Source: Aestuariibacter sp. GS-14 (lineage in GTDB: Bacteria > Pseudomonadota > Gammaproteobacteria > Enterobacterales > Alteromonadaceae). Taken from it: 64,000 bases of DNA. Under the pieces are notes generated by a model. That model was not told where the DNA came from. It searched no databases and was given only the letters and a program-made list of their open reading frames with translations. The position numbers were made by a program, and so were the translations under genes. Below, piece after piece: positions 17,613 through 24,980 of the stretch; within the stretch, counting starts at the first letter, position 1; each line of letters starts with the position of its first letter. The DNA lies in assembly GCF_006494365.1 (NCBI RefSeq), contig NZ_VHIP01000001.1:558001-622000 (forward strand), written 5' to 3'.

Positions 17613-19910
17613 ATGCTTTTTTGGATCATCGTTGTTGTTGCTATTGTTTTCATTTTTCGGTCTTCCTCATTGCGACAGCAATGGATAACCGGTCCTGCAT
17701 TCAAGCTGTTTAAGCGTGTTTTACCGCCGCTCAGTCAAACAGAAAGAGAAGCAATGGAAGCCGGTTCGGTTTGGTTAGAAGCCGATTTATTCAAAGGCCA
17801 GCCAGACTGGCATAAACTGTACTCGCTGGCGTTACCCGAGTTAACTCAGGAAGAACAGGACTTTATCGATAACGAAGTAACTGAACTAATGTCACTGATT
17901 GATGACTTTGATGCGGTGCACAACCGTAAGGACTTCAGTGACGAAGCGTGGCAGTACATGCGGGAAAAGGGCTTTTTCTCGTTAATCATACCCAAAGAGT
18001 ATGGCGGCAAAGCCTTCTCAGCCTTAGCCAACTCAACCATTGTGTCTAAAATTGCCAGTCGCTCATTGAGCGCTGGGGTAACGGTAATGGTACCTAATTC
18101 TTTGGGTCCGGGCGAACTACTGAGCCACTATGGCACGCAGGAACAAAAAGATTACTGGTTGCCACGTCTGGCAAAGGGTCAGGATATTCCCTGCTTTGCG
18201 TTAACCGGGCCGGAAGCCGGTTCTGATGCTGGCGGCATTCCGGATACGGGTGTTGTCACCATGGGTGAATTTGAAGGCAAAGACACCTTGGGCATTCGGT
18301 TGAATTGGGAAAAACGGTATATCACGCTTGCCCCAGTTGCCACTGTGCTAGGACTAGCGTTTAAGCTTAATGATCCCGACGGATTACTGGGTGACACTAA
18401 AAACATAGGCATTACCTGTGCGTTAATACCTACCAATCACCCAGGTGTAGAAGTAGGCAATCGTCATTTGCCACTTGAGCAGGCTTTTATGAACGGCACA
18501 ACCCGCGGGAAAGACGTTTTCATTCCGCTGGACTGGATCATTGGGGGTAAAGACTACGCTGGTAAAGGTTGGCGTATGCTGATCGAGTGCTTGTCTGCCG
18601 GACGCGGTATTTCCCTGCCAGCCCTGTCTGCGGGTAATGCGCACTTGAGTGCACAAACCACCGCTATATACAGTGCGATCCGTCAGCAGTTTGGCTGTTC
18701 ATTGTATGAATTTGAAGGTGTACAGGAAGGCCTGGCACAGCTTGCTGCAAATGCCTATAAAGCAGAAGCAATCCGACGGTTAACCGCTGGCGCTATCGAT
18801 CTGGGGCAAAAGCCGGGAGTGGTTACCGCAATTGCTAAATATCACATGACAGAGCTTGCACGCCAGAGCATTAACATTGCAATGGACATCCACGGCGGTA
18901 AAGGTATTCAGATGGGGCCCAATAACTATCTTGCGTCTCTGTATACCGCGCTGCCTGTGTCGATTACGGTAGAAGGCGCCAACATACTAACCCGCAACCT
19001 GATGATTTTCGGACAGGGCGCAACTCGTTGTCACCCTTATGTATTTGAAGAGATGATGGCCGCAGCCGAACCCGATTTTCAGACCGGATTAGCGCAGTTT
19101 GAACCATTGTTATTCAAGCATGTGAAGTTTGCGGTGGGTAACGCGTTTTCCGCCTTCTTCAACGGTCTCACCGGCGCGCACTTTGTGAGTGTCCCTAAAC
19201 AGGATGCCAACAAGCGCCACATGCAACAAATCCATCGAATCAGTAAAGGTCTGGCGTTCTGCTCAGACATTGCCATGTTGATGCTGGGCGGCGAACTGAA
19301 ACGCCGTGAGATGTTGTCTGCTCGTTTGGGAGATGTGCTAAGCGAATTGTATATGGCCAGTGCAGTACTGAAGCACTTCTATGCAACAGGTGCAAATCCG
19401 CAACAGCAACCCTTAGTTGATTTTCTGATCCGCGAGAGTCTGGTGAACTGCGAAGAGGCGCTAAAAGGCTTTTGCCGCCATATCTCAAATCCACTTGTTG
19501 GCGTATTGCTTAAGCGTTTGTTATTCCCATGGGGTACCAGTTTTACCGCTGTTCACGACAAGGTAAAAACCCGTTTAGCTACCGAGCTGTGCACAAACGA
19601 AGCGTACCGCAACAGCCTGACTCCACTGTGTTACGTAGGGACACAAAAAGACGATGCAGTACGTGTGCTAAACGACGCTATGACCGCCATTAACAATCTT
19701 GCGCCGCTGGTGAAAAAGGTAGTTGCCGCACAAAAGGCGAAAACCCTGCCCCGCAAAGGCAGCATATTTCAACTTCGCGATATTGCCCTTGCTGAAGGAG
19801 TACTTTCGGAAGCTGAAGCAGCACAAGTTGCCGAAGCCGACGCGCTGCGTATGCGGGTAATTAACGTGGACGAATTTGACTTCTCATTGGCAACAGTAGT
19901 GAATAACTAA
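17613..19910 (+). CDS. fadE: Acyl-CoA dehydrogenase FadE, second copy
   Basis: Complete 765-residue long-chain acyl-CoA dehydrogenase of beta-oxidation. It starts with one hydrophobic segment (residues 2-17, LFWIIVVVAIVFIF), consistent with membrane association, followed by the ACAD N-terminal and middle domains (ALTGPEAGSDAGGIPD; WEKRYITLAPVATVLGLAF), the FAD/C-terminal helical domain (GRGISLPALSAGNAHLSAQT; KGIQMGP; EGANILTRNLMIFGQGATRCHPY) and the DUF1974 C-terminal region. RBS AAGGA precedes the ATG. It is very similar to the partial copy at the window start, which shows an old duplication with conserved function. Its 3' end overlaps the convergent c-di-GMP gene by four bases. Confidence 0.96.
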   Translation: MLFWIIVVVAIVFIFRSSSLRQQWITGPAFKLFKRVLPPLSQTEREAMEAGSVWLEADLFKGQPDWHKLYSLALPELTQEEQDFIDNEVTELMSLIDDFDAVHNRKDFSDEAWQYMREKGFFSLIIPKEYGGKAFSALANSTIVSKIASRSLSAGVTVMVPNSLGPGELLSHYGTQEQKDYWLPRLAKGQDIPCFALTGPEAGSDAGGIPDTGVVTMGEFEGKDTLGIRLNWEKRYITLAPVATVLGLAFKLNDPDGLLGDTKNIGITCALIPTNHPGVEVGNRHLPLEQAFMNGTTRGKDVFIPLDWIIGGKDYAGKGWRMLIECLSAGRGISLPALSAGNAHLSAQTTAIYSAIRQQFGCSLYEFEGVQEGLAQLAANAYKAEAIRRLTAGAIDLGQKPGVVTAIAKYHMTELARQSINIAMDIHGGKGIQMGPNNYLASLYTALPVSITVEGANILTRNLMIFGQGATRCHPYVFEEMMAAAEPDFQTGLAQFEPLLFKHVKFAVGNAFSAFFNGLTGAHFVSVPKQDANKRHMQQIHRISKGLAFCSDIAMLMLGGELKRREMLSARLGDVLSELYMASAVLKHFYATGANPQQQPLVDFLIRESLVNCEEALKGFCRHISNPLVGVLLKRLLFPWGTSFTAVHDKVKTRLATELCTNEAYRNSLTPLCYVGTQKDDAVRVLNDAMTAINNLAPLVKKVVAAQKAKTLPRKGSIFQLRDIALAEGVLSEAEAAQVAEADALRMRVINVDEFDFSLATVVNN

Positions 19911-22147
19911 TCCACAAACAGCTGTTCCACCTCATTGGCTGGCATCGGTTTTGCCAGCCAATATCCCTGAATATAATCGCACCCAAACGACACCAGTAAC
20001 TCCCGTTGCGACTCGGTTTCCACTCCTTCAGCGATTACCGAAAGCCCTAGGTTTTTAGCCAGTTGGCAAATGGTCAGTACAATAGCCTGCTGTTCGGGCT
20101 GTTCATCCATATACTGCACAAACGAACGATCAATCTTAATTTTATCTACCGGAAAGCCGCTTAAATAGGCCAACGATGAATAGCCGGTACCAAAATCATC
20201 AATGGATAAGCTCACGCCCAAATCTCGCAACGCTGATAACACGGTGCGTGCTGCTGTACCGGTTTCCATTACCGATGTTTCGGTAAGTTCCAGCTCTATT
20301 AACGAGGGTGGCACGCCGTAACTGTCGAGCCTTCGCGCAATACCCTGTACAAAGTCAGGCTGCATAAACTGACGCGGTGAAATGTTAATAGCTACCTGAA
20401 TATCTTTCCCCTGCTGATGCCAGTGACGTACCTGTGTAAATGCCTGGTCTAATACCCATTCTCCCAGTGGCAGTATTAACCCACTGCGCTCGGCAATGGG
20501 AATAAACTCAGCGGGAGAAATGAACTCTCCTTCGTCAAACCAGCGCAACAGGCTTTCGCAGCTTTTCACCTGCCCCTGAGCCAGGTGTTGTTTGGGCTGG
20601 AAATATAACGTTAACGCCCCCGCGCCAATTGCCTGTTCCAACCGCTGAGTAATCATTAAACGACGCTGATGACGATCACCATCGTCATTGCTAAAGTAAT
20701 GCACCTGTTTGGCAGAGGATATTGCCGATTCCACCGCAATATTTGAGTGCAGCATAAGGCTGGCATAATCTGAGCTCTGCTCGGGGTACACGGTAGCCCC
20801 AAACGTTAAATGGAAGCGCATGTCACCCAAGGGAGTCTGCAGTGCTTTAGCAAACTGTTTAGCCAGATGATCAATGCATTTTGTGGCCAGGGACTCCGGA
20901 GCAACCGTTAACATGAAACAGGCATCGGCAATATGGAATAGCTGAATATCCTTCGACAAATTATTCGCCAACGCGTTAGTTTTAGCCTGTAACACCTCTG
21001 CTACCTGATAAACACATAACAGGGCATCTGCCAGACCGTAATTTTCACTCAGCACTTTAAAGTCTGTTACATCGATCATCACCGCGGCAAAACGCTTATT
21101 TTGTTGCAGGTGATCATTAATTATTTTTTCTAAAAATGTTCGGTTAGCGATTTGCGTTACCGGATGATGATACGCCTGAAACGCCAGCGCTTCTTCAGCT
21201 TCCTGACGTTCGGTAATGTCGCGCAGGTGCAAATCAAATGTCTGGTGATCGGAAATCCAGTGGCTCTGCATTAAATAATAACGCTGAGCAATTTTGCAGG
21301 TGTGTTGAGAACAAGCATCCCCCGCAAACTTAGCGGATTTTAAATAGCTGTTTAACCAATTGGCTGGAGACGAGGATTGGGGTTCTCCCTCCTCAAACAG
21401 TTCACTAAGCAAAGGCGCTGCGGCTGGATTGGCGTATAACAGTTGGCCTTTGGCATCGAGTCGTATAACCGGATTGGGGTTGCGTTTGGGAAATAACGCC
21501 AACTTTTCATTTTCAGAACTCAGCAAAATAAACCTTGCCGCATGGCGTCCTAAATAAATGCTCATACCGCCAACCCCAACAGAAAAGACGATGACGAGCC
21601 ACACAGTAACCGACAGCAGTCGTTGAATATCATCATACCCTTTGGCAACAGATGCATTAATCTCGGTCTCGATTTTTGCCAACAACGGCAATGAGGCACG
21701 GCGCAGTTCGCTGATTTCGGCAAGTTGCTCGCGAGCCAAATCCCAGTCAGTTTGATCCGCGGCCAGATTTTCATCCAGCGCCTTGGCCGTATCATAGGCA
21801 GAGTGCAGGTATGCGTTAACCATACCAATTGAGTGACTGTCACCGCCATCGTTACTTACCTGTGAAAGCACATCCGTAAGCTGATGGAAATTATGCATGT
21901 AATTGTTGGCATACAATTCAGCTTCCGTAGTGGCGTAATACTCATACAAAATGCGCTCCTGCTCACTGAGCAACTGGCCAACCTGCTGTGTTTCACTGTA
22001 AAGCACCAGGTCCTCGGCCATAAAACGCATAGCAGTTTCCTGCACGGCTTGCGCCAGTGCATACACACTTAACGCCAACATGCTGCCAAGCAACGTGATG
22101 ACAATATAGGTCCGTCTGGTTTTAGTAGCTAAATGCGATTCATTCAT
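19907..22147 (-). CDS. Membrane sensor with degenerate GGDEF and EAL domains
   Basis: 746 residues. Two transmembrane helices (about 13-33 and 178-200) enclose a helical periplasmic sensor of some 140 residues; a PAS-like segment follows (about 225-320, NPNPVIRLDAKGQLLYANPAA), then a GGDEF-type domain (about 335-490) whose signature is lost (HIADACF in its place), then an EAL domain (about 505-740). The EAL signature is ESL (SCESLLRW), but ELTETSV, DDFGTGYSSLAYL, KIDRSFV and AEGVET are kept, so phosphodiesterase activity is likely and cyclase activity is not. It contains one copy of the dispersed GTGACTGTCAC motif at 21833-21843, coding for part of GGDSHSIG. Confidence 0.9.
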   Translation of the reverse strand: MNESHLATKTRRTYIVITLLGSMLALSVYALAQAVQETAMRFMAEDLVLYSETQQVGQLLSEQERILYEYYATTEAELYANNYMHNFHQLTDVLSQVSNDGGDSHSIGMVNAYLHSAYDTAKALDENLAADQTDWDLAREQLAEISELRRASLPLLAKIETEINASVAKGYDDIQRLLSVTVWLVIVFSVGVGGMSIYLGRHAARFILLSSENEKLALFPKRNPNPVIRLDAKGQLLYANPAAAPLLSELFEEGEPQSSSPANWLNSYLKSAKFAGDACSQHTCKIAQRYYLMQSHWISDHQTFDLHLRDITERQEAEEALAFQAYHHPVTQIANRTFLEKIINDHLQQNKRFAAVMIDVTDFKVLSENYGLADALLCVYQVAEVLQAKTNALANNLSKDIQLFHIADACFMLTVAPESLATKCIDHLAKQFAKALQTPLGDMRFHLTFGATVYPEQSSDYASLMLHSNIAVESAISSAKQVHYFSNDDGDRHQRRLMITQRLEQAIGAGALTLYFQPKQHLAQGQVKSCESLLRWFDEGEFISPAEFIPIAERSGLILPLGEWVLDQAFTQVRHWHQQGKDIQVAINISPRQFMQPDFVQGIARRLDSYGVPPSLIELELTETSVMETGTAARTVLSALRDLGVSLSIDDFGTGYSSLAYLSGFPVDKIKIDRSFVQYMDEQPEQQAIVLTICQLAKNLGLSVIAEGVETESQRELLVSFGCDYIQGYWLAKPMPANEVEQLFVD

Positions 22148-22282
22148 GATGTGCTTGCCCTATTATCCTCTAAGTGAAGACCCAGGAATTCCCTGAATAC
22201 TTTCAATTTTTGATGAACTACCTGAACAAATTGGCAGAAGCTATTACACTTAGTATATATACGTAAAAAAAGGCTTTGCCAT

Positions 22283-23473
22283 ATGGATAAATTATCCGAG
22301 CTTTCCGACGTCGTAGAAAACTTTTTAAAGAGAGAATCGTCAGCGGGTATCATCTTAATGGCCGCTACCGCGCTGGCGCTGGTCATTGCCAATTCACCGC
22401 TTGATGTGTATTACGATAAGTTGATTTCATTGCCGGTAATCGTGGCTGCCGGCGATTTTCGCATCGACAAACCGTTGTTGCTTTGGATAAACGACGGCTT
22501 AATGGCAATTTTTTTCTTTCATGTTGGACTCGAATTAAAACGCGAGTTGTGTGAGGGGGAGTTATCGAGTCCAAGGAATTTAATTCTGCCAACCAGCGGT
22601 GCCATTGGTGGTATGGCGGCGCCCGCACTCATTTACGTCGCGATCAACTGGGGAAATCCTTCAGCAATGTCTGGCTGGGCAATTCCTGCGGCAACGGATA
22701 TTGCGTTTGCGCTGGGGATCATGGCTCTGTTAGGTAGCAGGGTACCAGCCAGCTTAAAAGTGTTTTTAGTTACCCTGGCCATTATCGACGATATTGGTGC
22801 GATTGTGATTATTGCCTTGTTCTACACCGACAATATTACCGAAGTTGCGCTGATGGTTGCTGCATTGTGTTTTGCCGTGCTGTGGCTGATGAACCGCCGT
22901 AATGTGGTTGATTTACCGGGTTATATTATTGTTGGCATGGTATTGTGGGTCGCGTTACTTAAATCCGGTGTACATGCAACGCTTGCTGGTGTGTTATTAG
23001 CTGCATTTATACCCATGCGTAGCCCTACCGATCCGCAGGATTCACCTGTTCTTCGCCTTGAACATGAACTTAACTCTGTGGTGAGTTTTGCCATCCTCCC
23101 CATTTTCGCATTAGCGAATGCGGGGATCAGTTTCTCCAATATCAGCCCAGAAGGTATTTTTCATCCCGTAACCTGGGGTATCTTTTTAGGGCTGGTGGTA
23201 GGTAAACAGCTTGGTGTATTCCTGTGTTGCTGGCTGGTAGTAAAAAGCGGATTTGCATCACTCCCGGCCGGCCTGACCTTCAGGCACCTCTATGGATGTG
23301 CCGTATTATGTGGCGTTGGATTTACCATGAGCCTGTTTATTGGAGGCTTGGCATTCGAGCAAACCGGCGTTAACTCCATTTTTGACGAAAGGGTAGGAAT
23401 ACTCGCAGGCTCAGGCCTGTCAGCCTTGCTGGGATATGTTGTGTTGTATTGGGTTGGCCGCCCTAAAATTTAG
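22283..23473 (+). CDS. nhaA: Na+/H+ antiporter NhaA
   Basis: 396 residues, the standard length. Inner-membrane antiporter exporting Na+ (Li+) for H+, important for pH and salt homeostasis. The ion-binding pair Asp169-Asp170 lies in LAIIDDIGAI, equivalent to Asp163-Asp164 of E. coli, and Asp139 in ATDIAFALG is also kept. About twelve hydrophobic segments are apparent. A plausible RBS (AAAAAAAGG) precedes the ATG. The stop codon TAG (23471-23473) is the beginning of a dispersed TAGACACTCAC motif, so the gene end and a composite repeat element are fused. Confidence 0.97.
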   Translation: MDKLSELSDVVENFLKRESSAGIILMAATALALVIANSPLDVYYDKLISLPVIVAAGDFRIDKPLLLWINDGLMAIFFFHVGLELKRELCEGELSSPRNLILPTSGAIGGMAAPALIYVAINWGNPSAMSGWAIPAATDIAFALGIMALLGSRVPASLKVFLVTLAIIDDIGAIVIIALFYTDNITEVALMVAALCFAVLWLMNRRNVVDLPGYIIVGMVLWVALLKSGVHATLAGVLLAAFIPMRSPTDPQDSPVLRLEHELNSVVSFAILPIFALANAGISFSNISPEGIFHPVTWGIFLGLVVGKQLGVFLCCWLVVKSGFASLPAGLTFRHLYGCAVLCGVGFTMSLFIGGLAFEQTGVNSIFDERVGILAGSGLSALLGYVVLYWVGRPKI

Positions 23474-23573
23474 ACACTCACTTTTATTTCGATGTGACTA
23501 TTTCGATGTGACAGTCACTTTTTCACAAATAAAGGATAAAATAGACACTTACTTCGTTGAAAGTGAGTGTCTA
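23471..23573. repeat. Composite dispersed-motif element A
   Basis: Between the convergent ends of nhaA and a LysR gene. Order: TAGACACTCACTTT (motif at 23473-23481), GTGACAGTCAC (23508-23518), and AAAGTGAGTGTCTA at the right end (23563-23571). The outer copies are inverted to each other. A near copy TAGACACTTACTT (23542-23554) also pairs with the right copy to give a 13-bp stem with a 6-nt loop. The segment 23487-23511 holds a short direct repeat of TTTCGATGTGAC. It may act as a bidirectional terminator or be a small mobile element. Confidence 0.75.
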
Positions 23574-23591
23574 GATTTCATTATTTCAATA

Positions 23592-24473
23592 TCACAAAGA
23601 CTTGTGCATGTATTCGAAAATATAATCGCGCAAACACTGAGCGCGTTTTGACATTAACTTACCGCTCGGCCAAATCAAAAAAATATCCCGAACTTCGCCC
23701 TTCCAGTCTGGCAATATTCTTACCGCTTCTCCACTATCAAGCTCTGCTTTTACTTCGGTAAGAGGCACCAACGCTATTCCCTGAGAATCCAGAACAAAGT
23801 ATTTCACAAACACCGGGTCATTGATTTGAGCGCGCCACTGAGGGTATAGCGTATAGCTCTGGCTGGTAGTCTGCTGGTGCAAAACCCATTTTTTTCGCAT
23901 GGTGAGCCCGATAAGGTTGTGCTCAATAAGTTGCGACGGATGCTCAGGTGCACCATGCGCTTCGATATACGTTTGCGTTGCCACCAGCACGGTTTCCAGT
24001 TCAGCGAGTCTGCGCTGATAAAATGAGGAATCCGGCTGTTTACCAATTCTTATCGCTAGATCCGCCTGGGCTTCAATTAAATCCATTTGAAGATTGCTCA
24101 ACTCCAAATCCAACTGAATATCAGGATAATCCCTGGTAAAAGACACCCACATTGATCTCAAAATACCATGAGATATATTTACCGGTGCCAGCACCTTCAC
24201 TTTGCCTGAAAGCTGTTTACTCTCCTGCCCCAAAATCTGCTGCGCCTGATTAAATTGCTGGACTAATTCTGCGTAAGTTTGGAAATACACATCTCCATCA
24301 TGAGTAAGCACTAACTTTCTTGCGGAGCGATGCATCAACTTCACTCCCAGGCGCTCCTCTAATCGTTGAATCCTGCGTGTTACCGTTGCAGCTGGCAATT
24401 TCAATTGCTTCGCTGCAGTTGCCAGACTTCCACGATTAACCACTTCTACGAATAACGCAATATCATCAAGCAT
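23592..24473 (-). CDS. LysR-family regulator
   Basis: 293 residues, the normal LysR length. The N-terminal winged helix-turn-helix is clear (IALFVEVVNRGSLATAAKQLKLPAATVTRRIQRLEERLGVKLMHRSARKL) and a periplasmic-binding-like effector domain follows. The wording resembles the AaeR/DmlR-type subgroup. It is divergent from a small DUF2798-like membrane protein gene 108 bp away, a typical regulator-target layout. Although next to nhaA it is convergent with it and does not look like NhaR. The effector is unknown. Confidence 0.9.
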   Translation of the reverse strand: MLDDIALFVEVVNRGSLATAAKQLKLPAATVTRRIQRLEERLGVKLMHRSARKLVLTHDGDVYFQTYAELVQQFNQAQQILGQESKQLSGKVKVLAPVNISHGILRSMWVSFTRDYPDIQLDLELSNLQMDLIEAQADLAIRIGKQPDSSFYQRRLAELETVLVATQTYIEAHGAPEHPSQLIEHNLIGLTMRKKWVLHQQTTSQSYTLYPQWRAQINDPVFVKYFVLDSQGIALVPLTEVKAELDSGEAVRILPDWKGEVRDIFLIWPSGKLMSKRAQCLRDYIFEYMHKSL

Positions 24474-24581
24474 GATTTCATTTTTGCAATTTTAAATTGG
24501 CATATAAGACATATTTAACATAAACGCAATCCATTACAATAGACTCGTTGGTAAATTAATCTGCTTATAGGAGAACAAACG

Positions 24582-24833
24582 ATGATCAATAGCCGATATG
24601 CCCAATTAACATTCTCCTTTTTCATGGCATTATTCATGTCAGGGATTATGTCTTTAGCAGTATTGCTTGTTAACGTAGGCGCAAACACAGAGACACTCAC
24701 TCGTTGGCTGACAACCTGGCCGATGACCTTTACGATTGCATTTCCTACGATTTTGCTGGTGTCGCCAGTGGTAAAACGCTTAGTTGATATTTTGATTTTC
24801 ACTCAGCCTAAAGCTGAAATTGAATCTGAATAA
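24582..24833 (+). CDS. DUF2798-like small membrane protein
   Basis: 83 residues with two transmembrane helices (about 8-32 and 45-70) separated by a short loop, ending in a charged tail. The layout and the wording (FSFFMALFMSGIMSLAVLLVN, WPMTFTIAFPTILLVSPVVKRLVD) match DUF2798 proteins, whose function is unknown. RBS AGGAGAA is well placed before the ATG. It is divergent from the LysR gene and is the likely target of that regulator. One dispersed motif, GACACTCAC at 24692-24700, codes for part of ETLTR. Confidence 0.8.
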   Translation: MINSRYAQLTFSFFMALFMSGIMSLAVLLVNVGANTETLTRWLTTWPMTFTIAFPTILLVSPVVKRLVDILIFTQPKAEIESE

Positions 24834-24878
24834 TTTGCGGTATCCCAGGAATAGATAGACCACAATGGAGACCTCAAT

Positions 24879-24920
24879 GTGACTGTCACTTTGTCGAAAA
24901 TAAAAGAAAGTGACTGTCAC
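24879..24920. repeat. Inverted pair of dispersed motif GTGACTGTCAC
   Basis: Two copies (24879-24889 and 24910-24920) flanked inwardly by TTT and AAA, so that GTGACTGTCACTTT and AAAGTGACTGTCAC form a 14-bp stem with one central mismatch around a 14-nt loop. It lies between the convergent ends of the DUF2798 and M1 peptidase genes, next to a true terminator. Confidence 0.75.
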
Positions 24921-24930
24921 CTGAAGAACC

Positions 24931-24960
24931 AATAAAAAAGGCACCATTATCGGTGCCTTT
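24931..24960 (-). terminator. Rho-independent terminator of the M1 peptidase gene
   Basis: Stem AAAGGCACC (24937-24945) with GGTGCCTTT (24952-24960), 6-nt loop; read on the minus strand the stem is followed by a T run. It is about 20 bp after the stop codon of the minus-strand gene. Confidence 0.85.
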
Positions 24961-24980
24961 AACGTTTATAGTATCATTTA

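Noticed and set aside
22144-22392. Minus-strand frame of 82 codons before nhaA
   Set aside because: Overlaps the nhaA start and the adjacent gene's start region; no RBS or family features.
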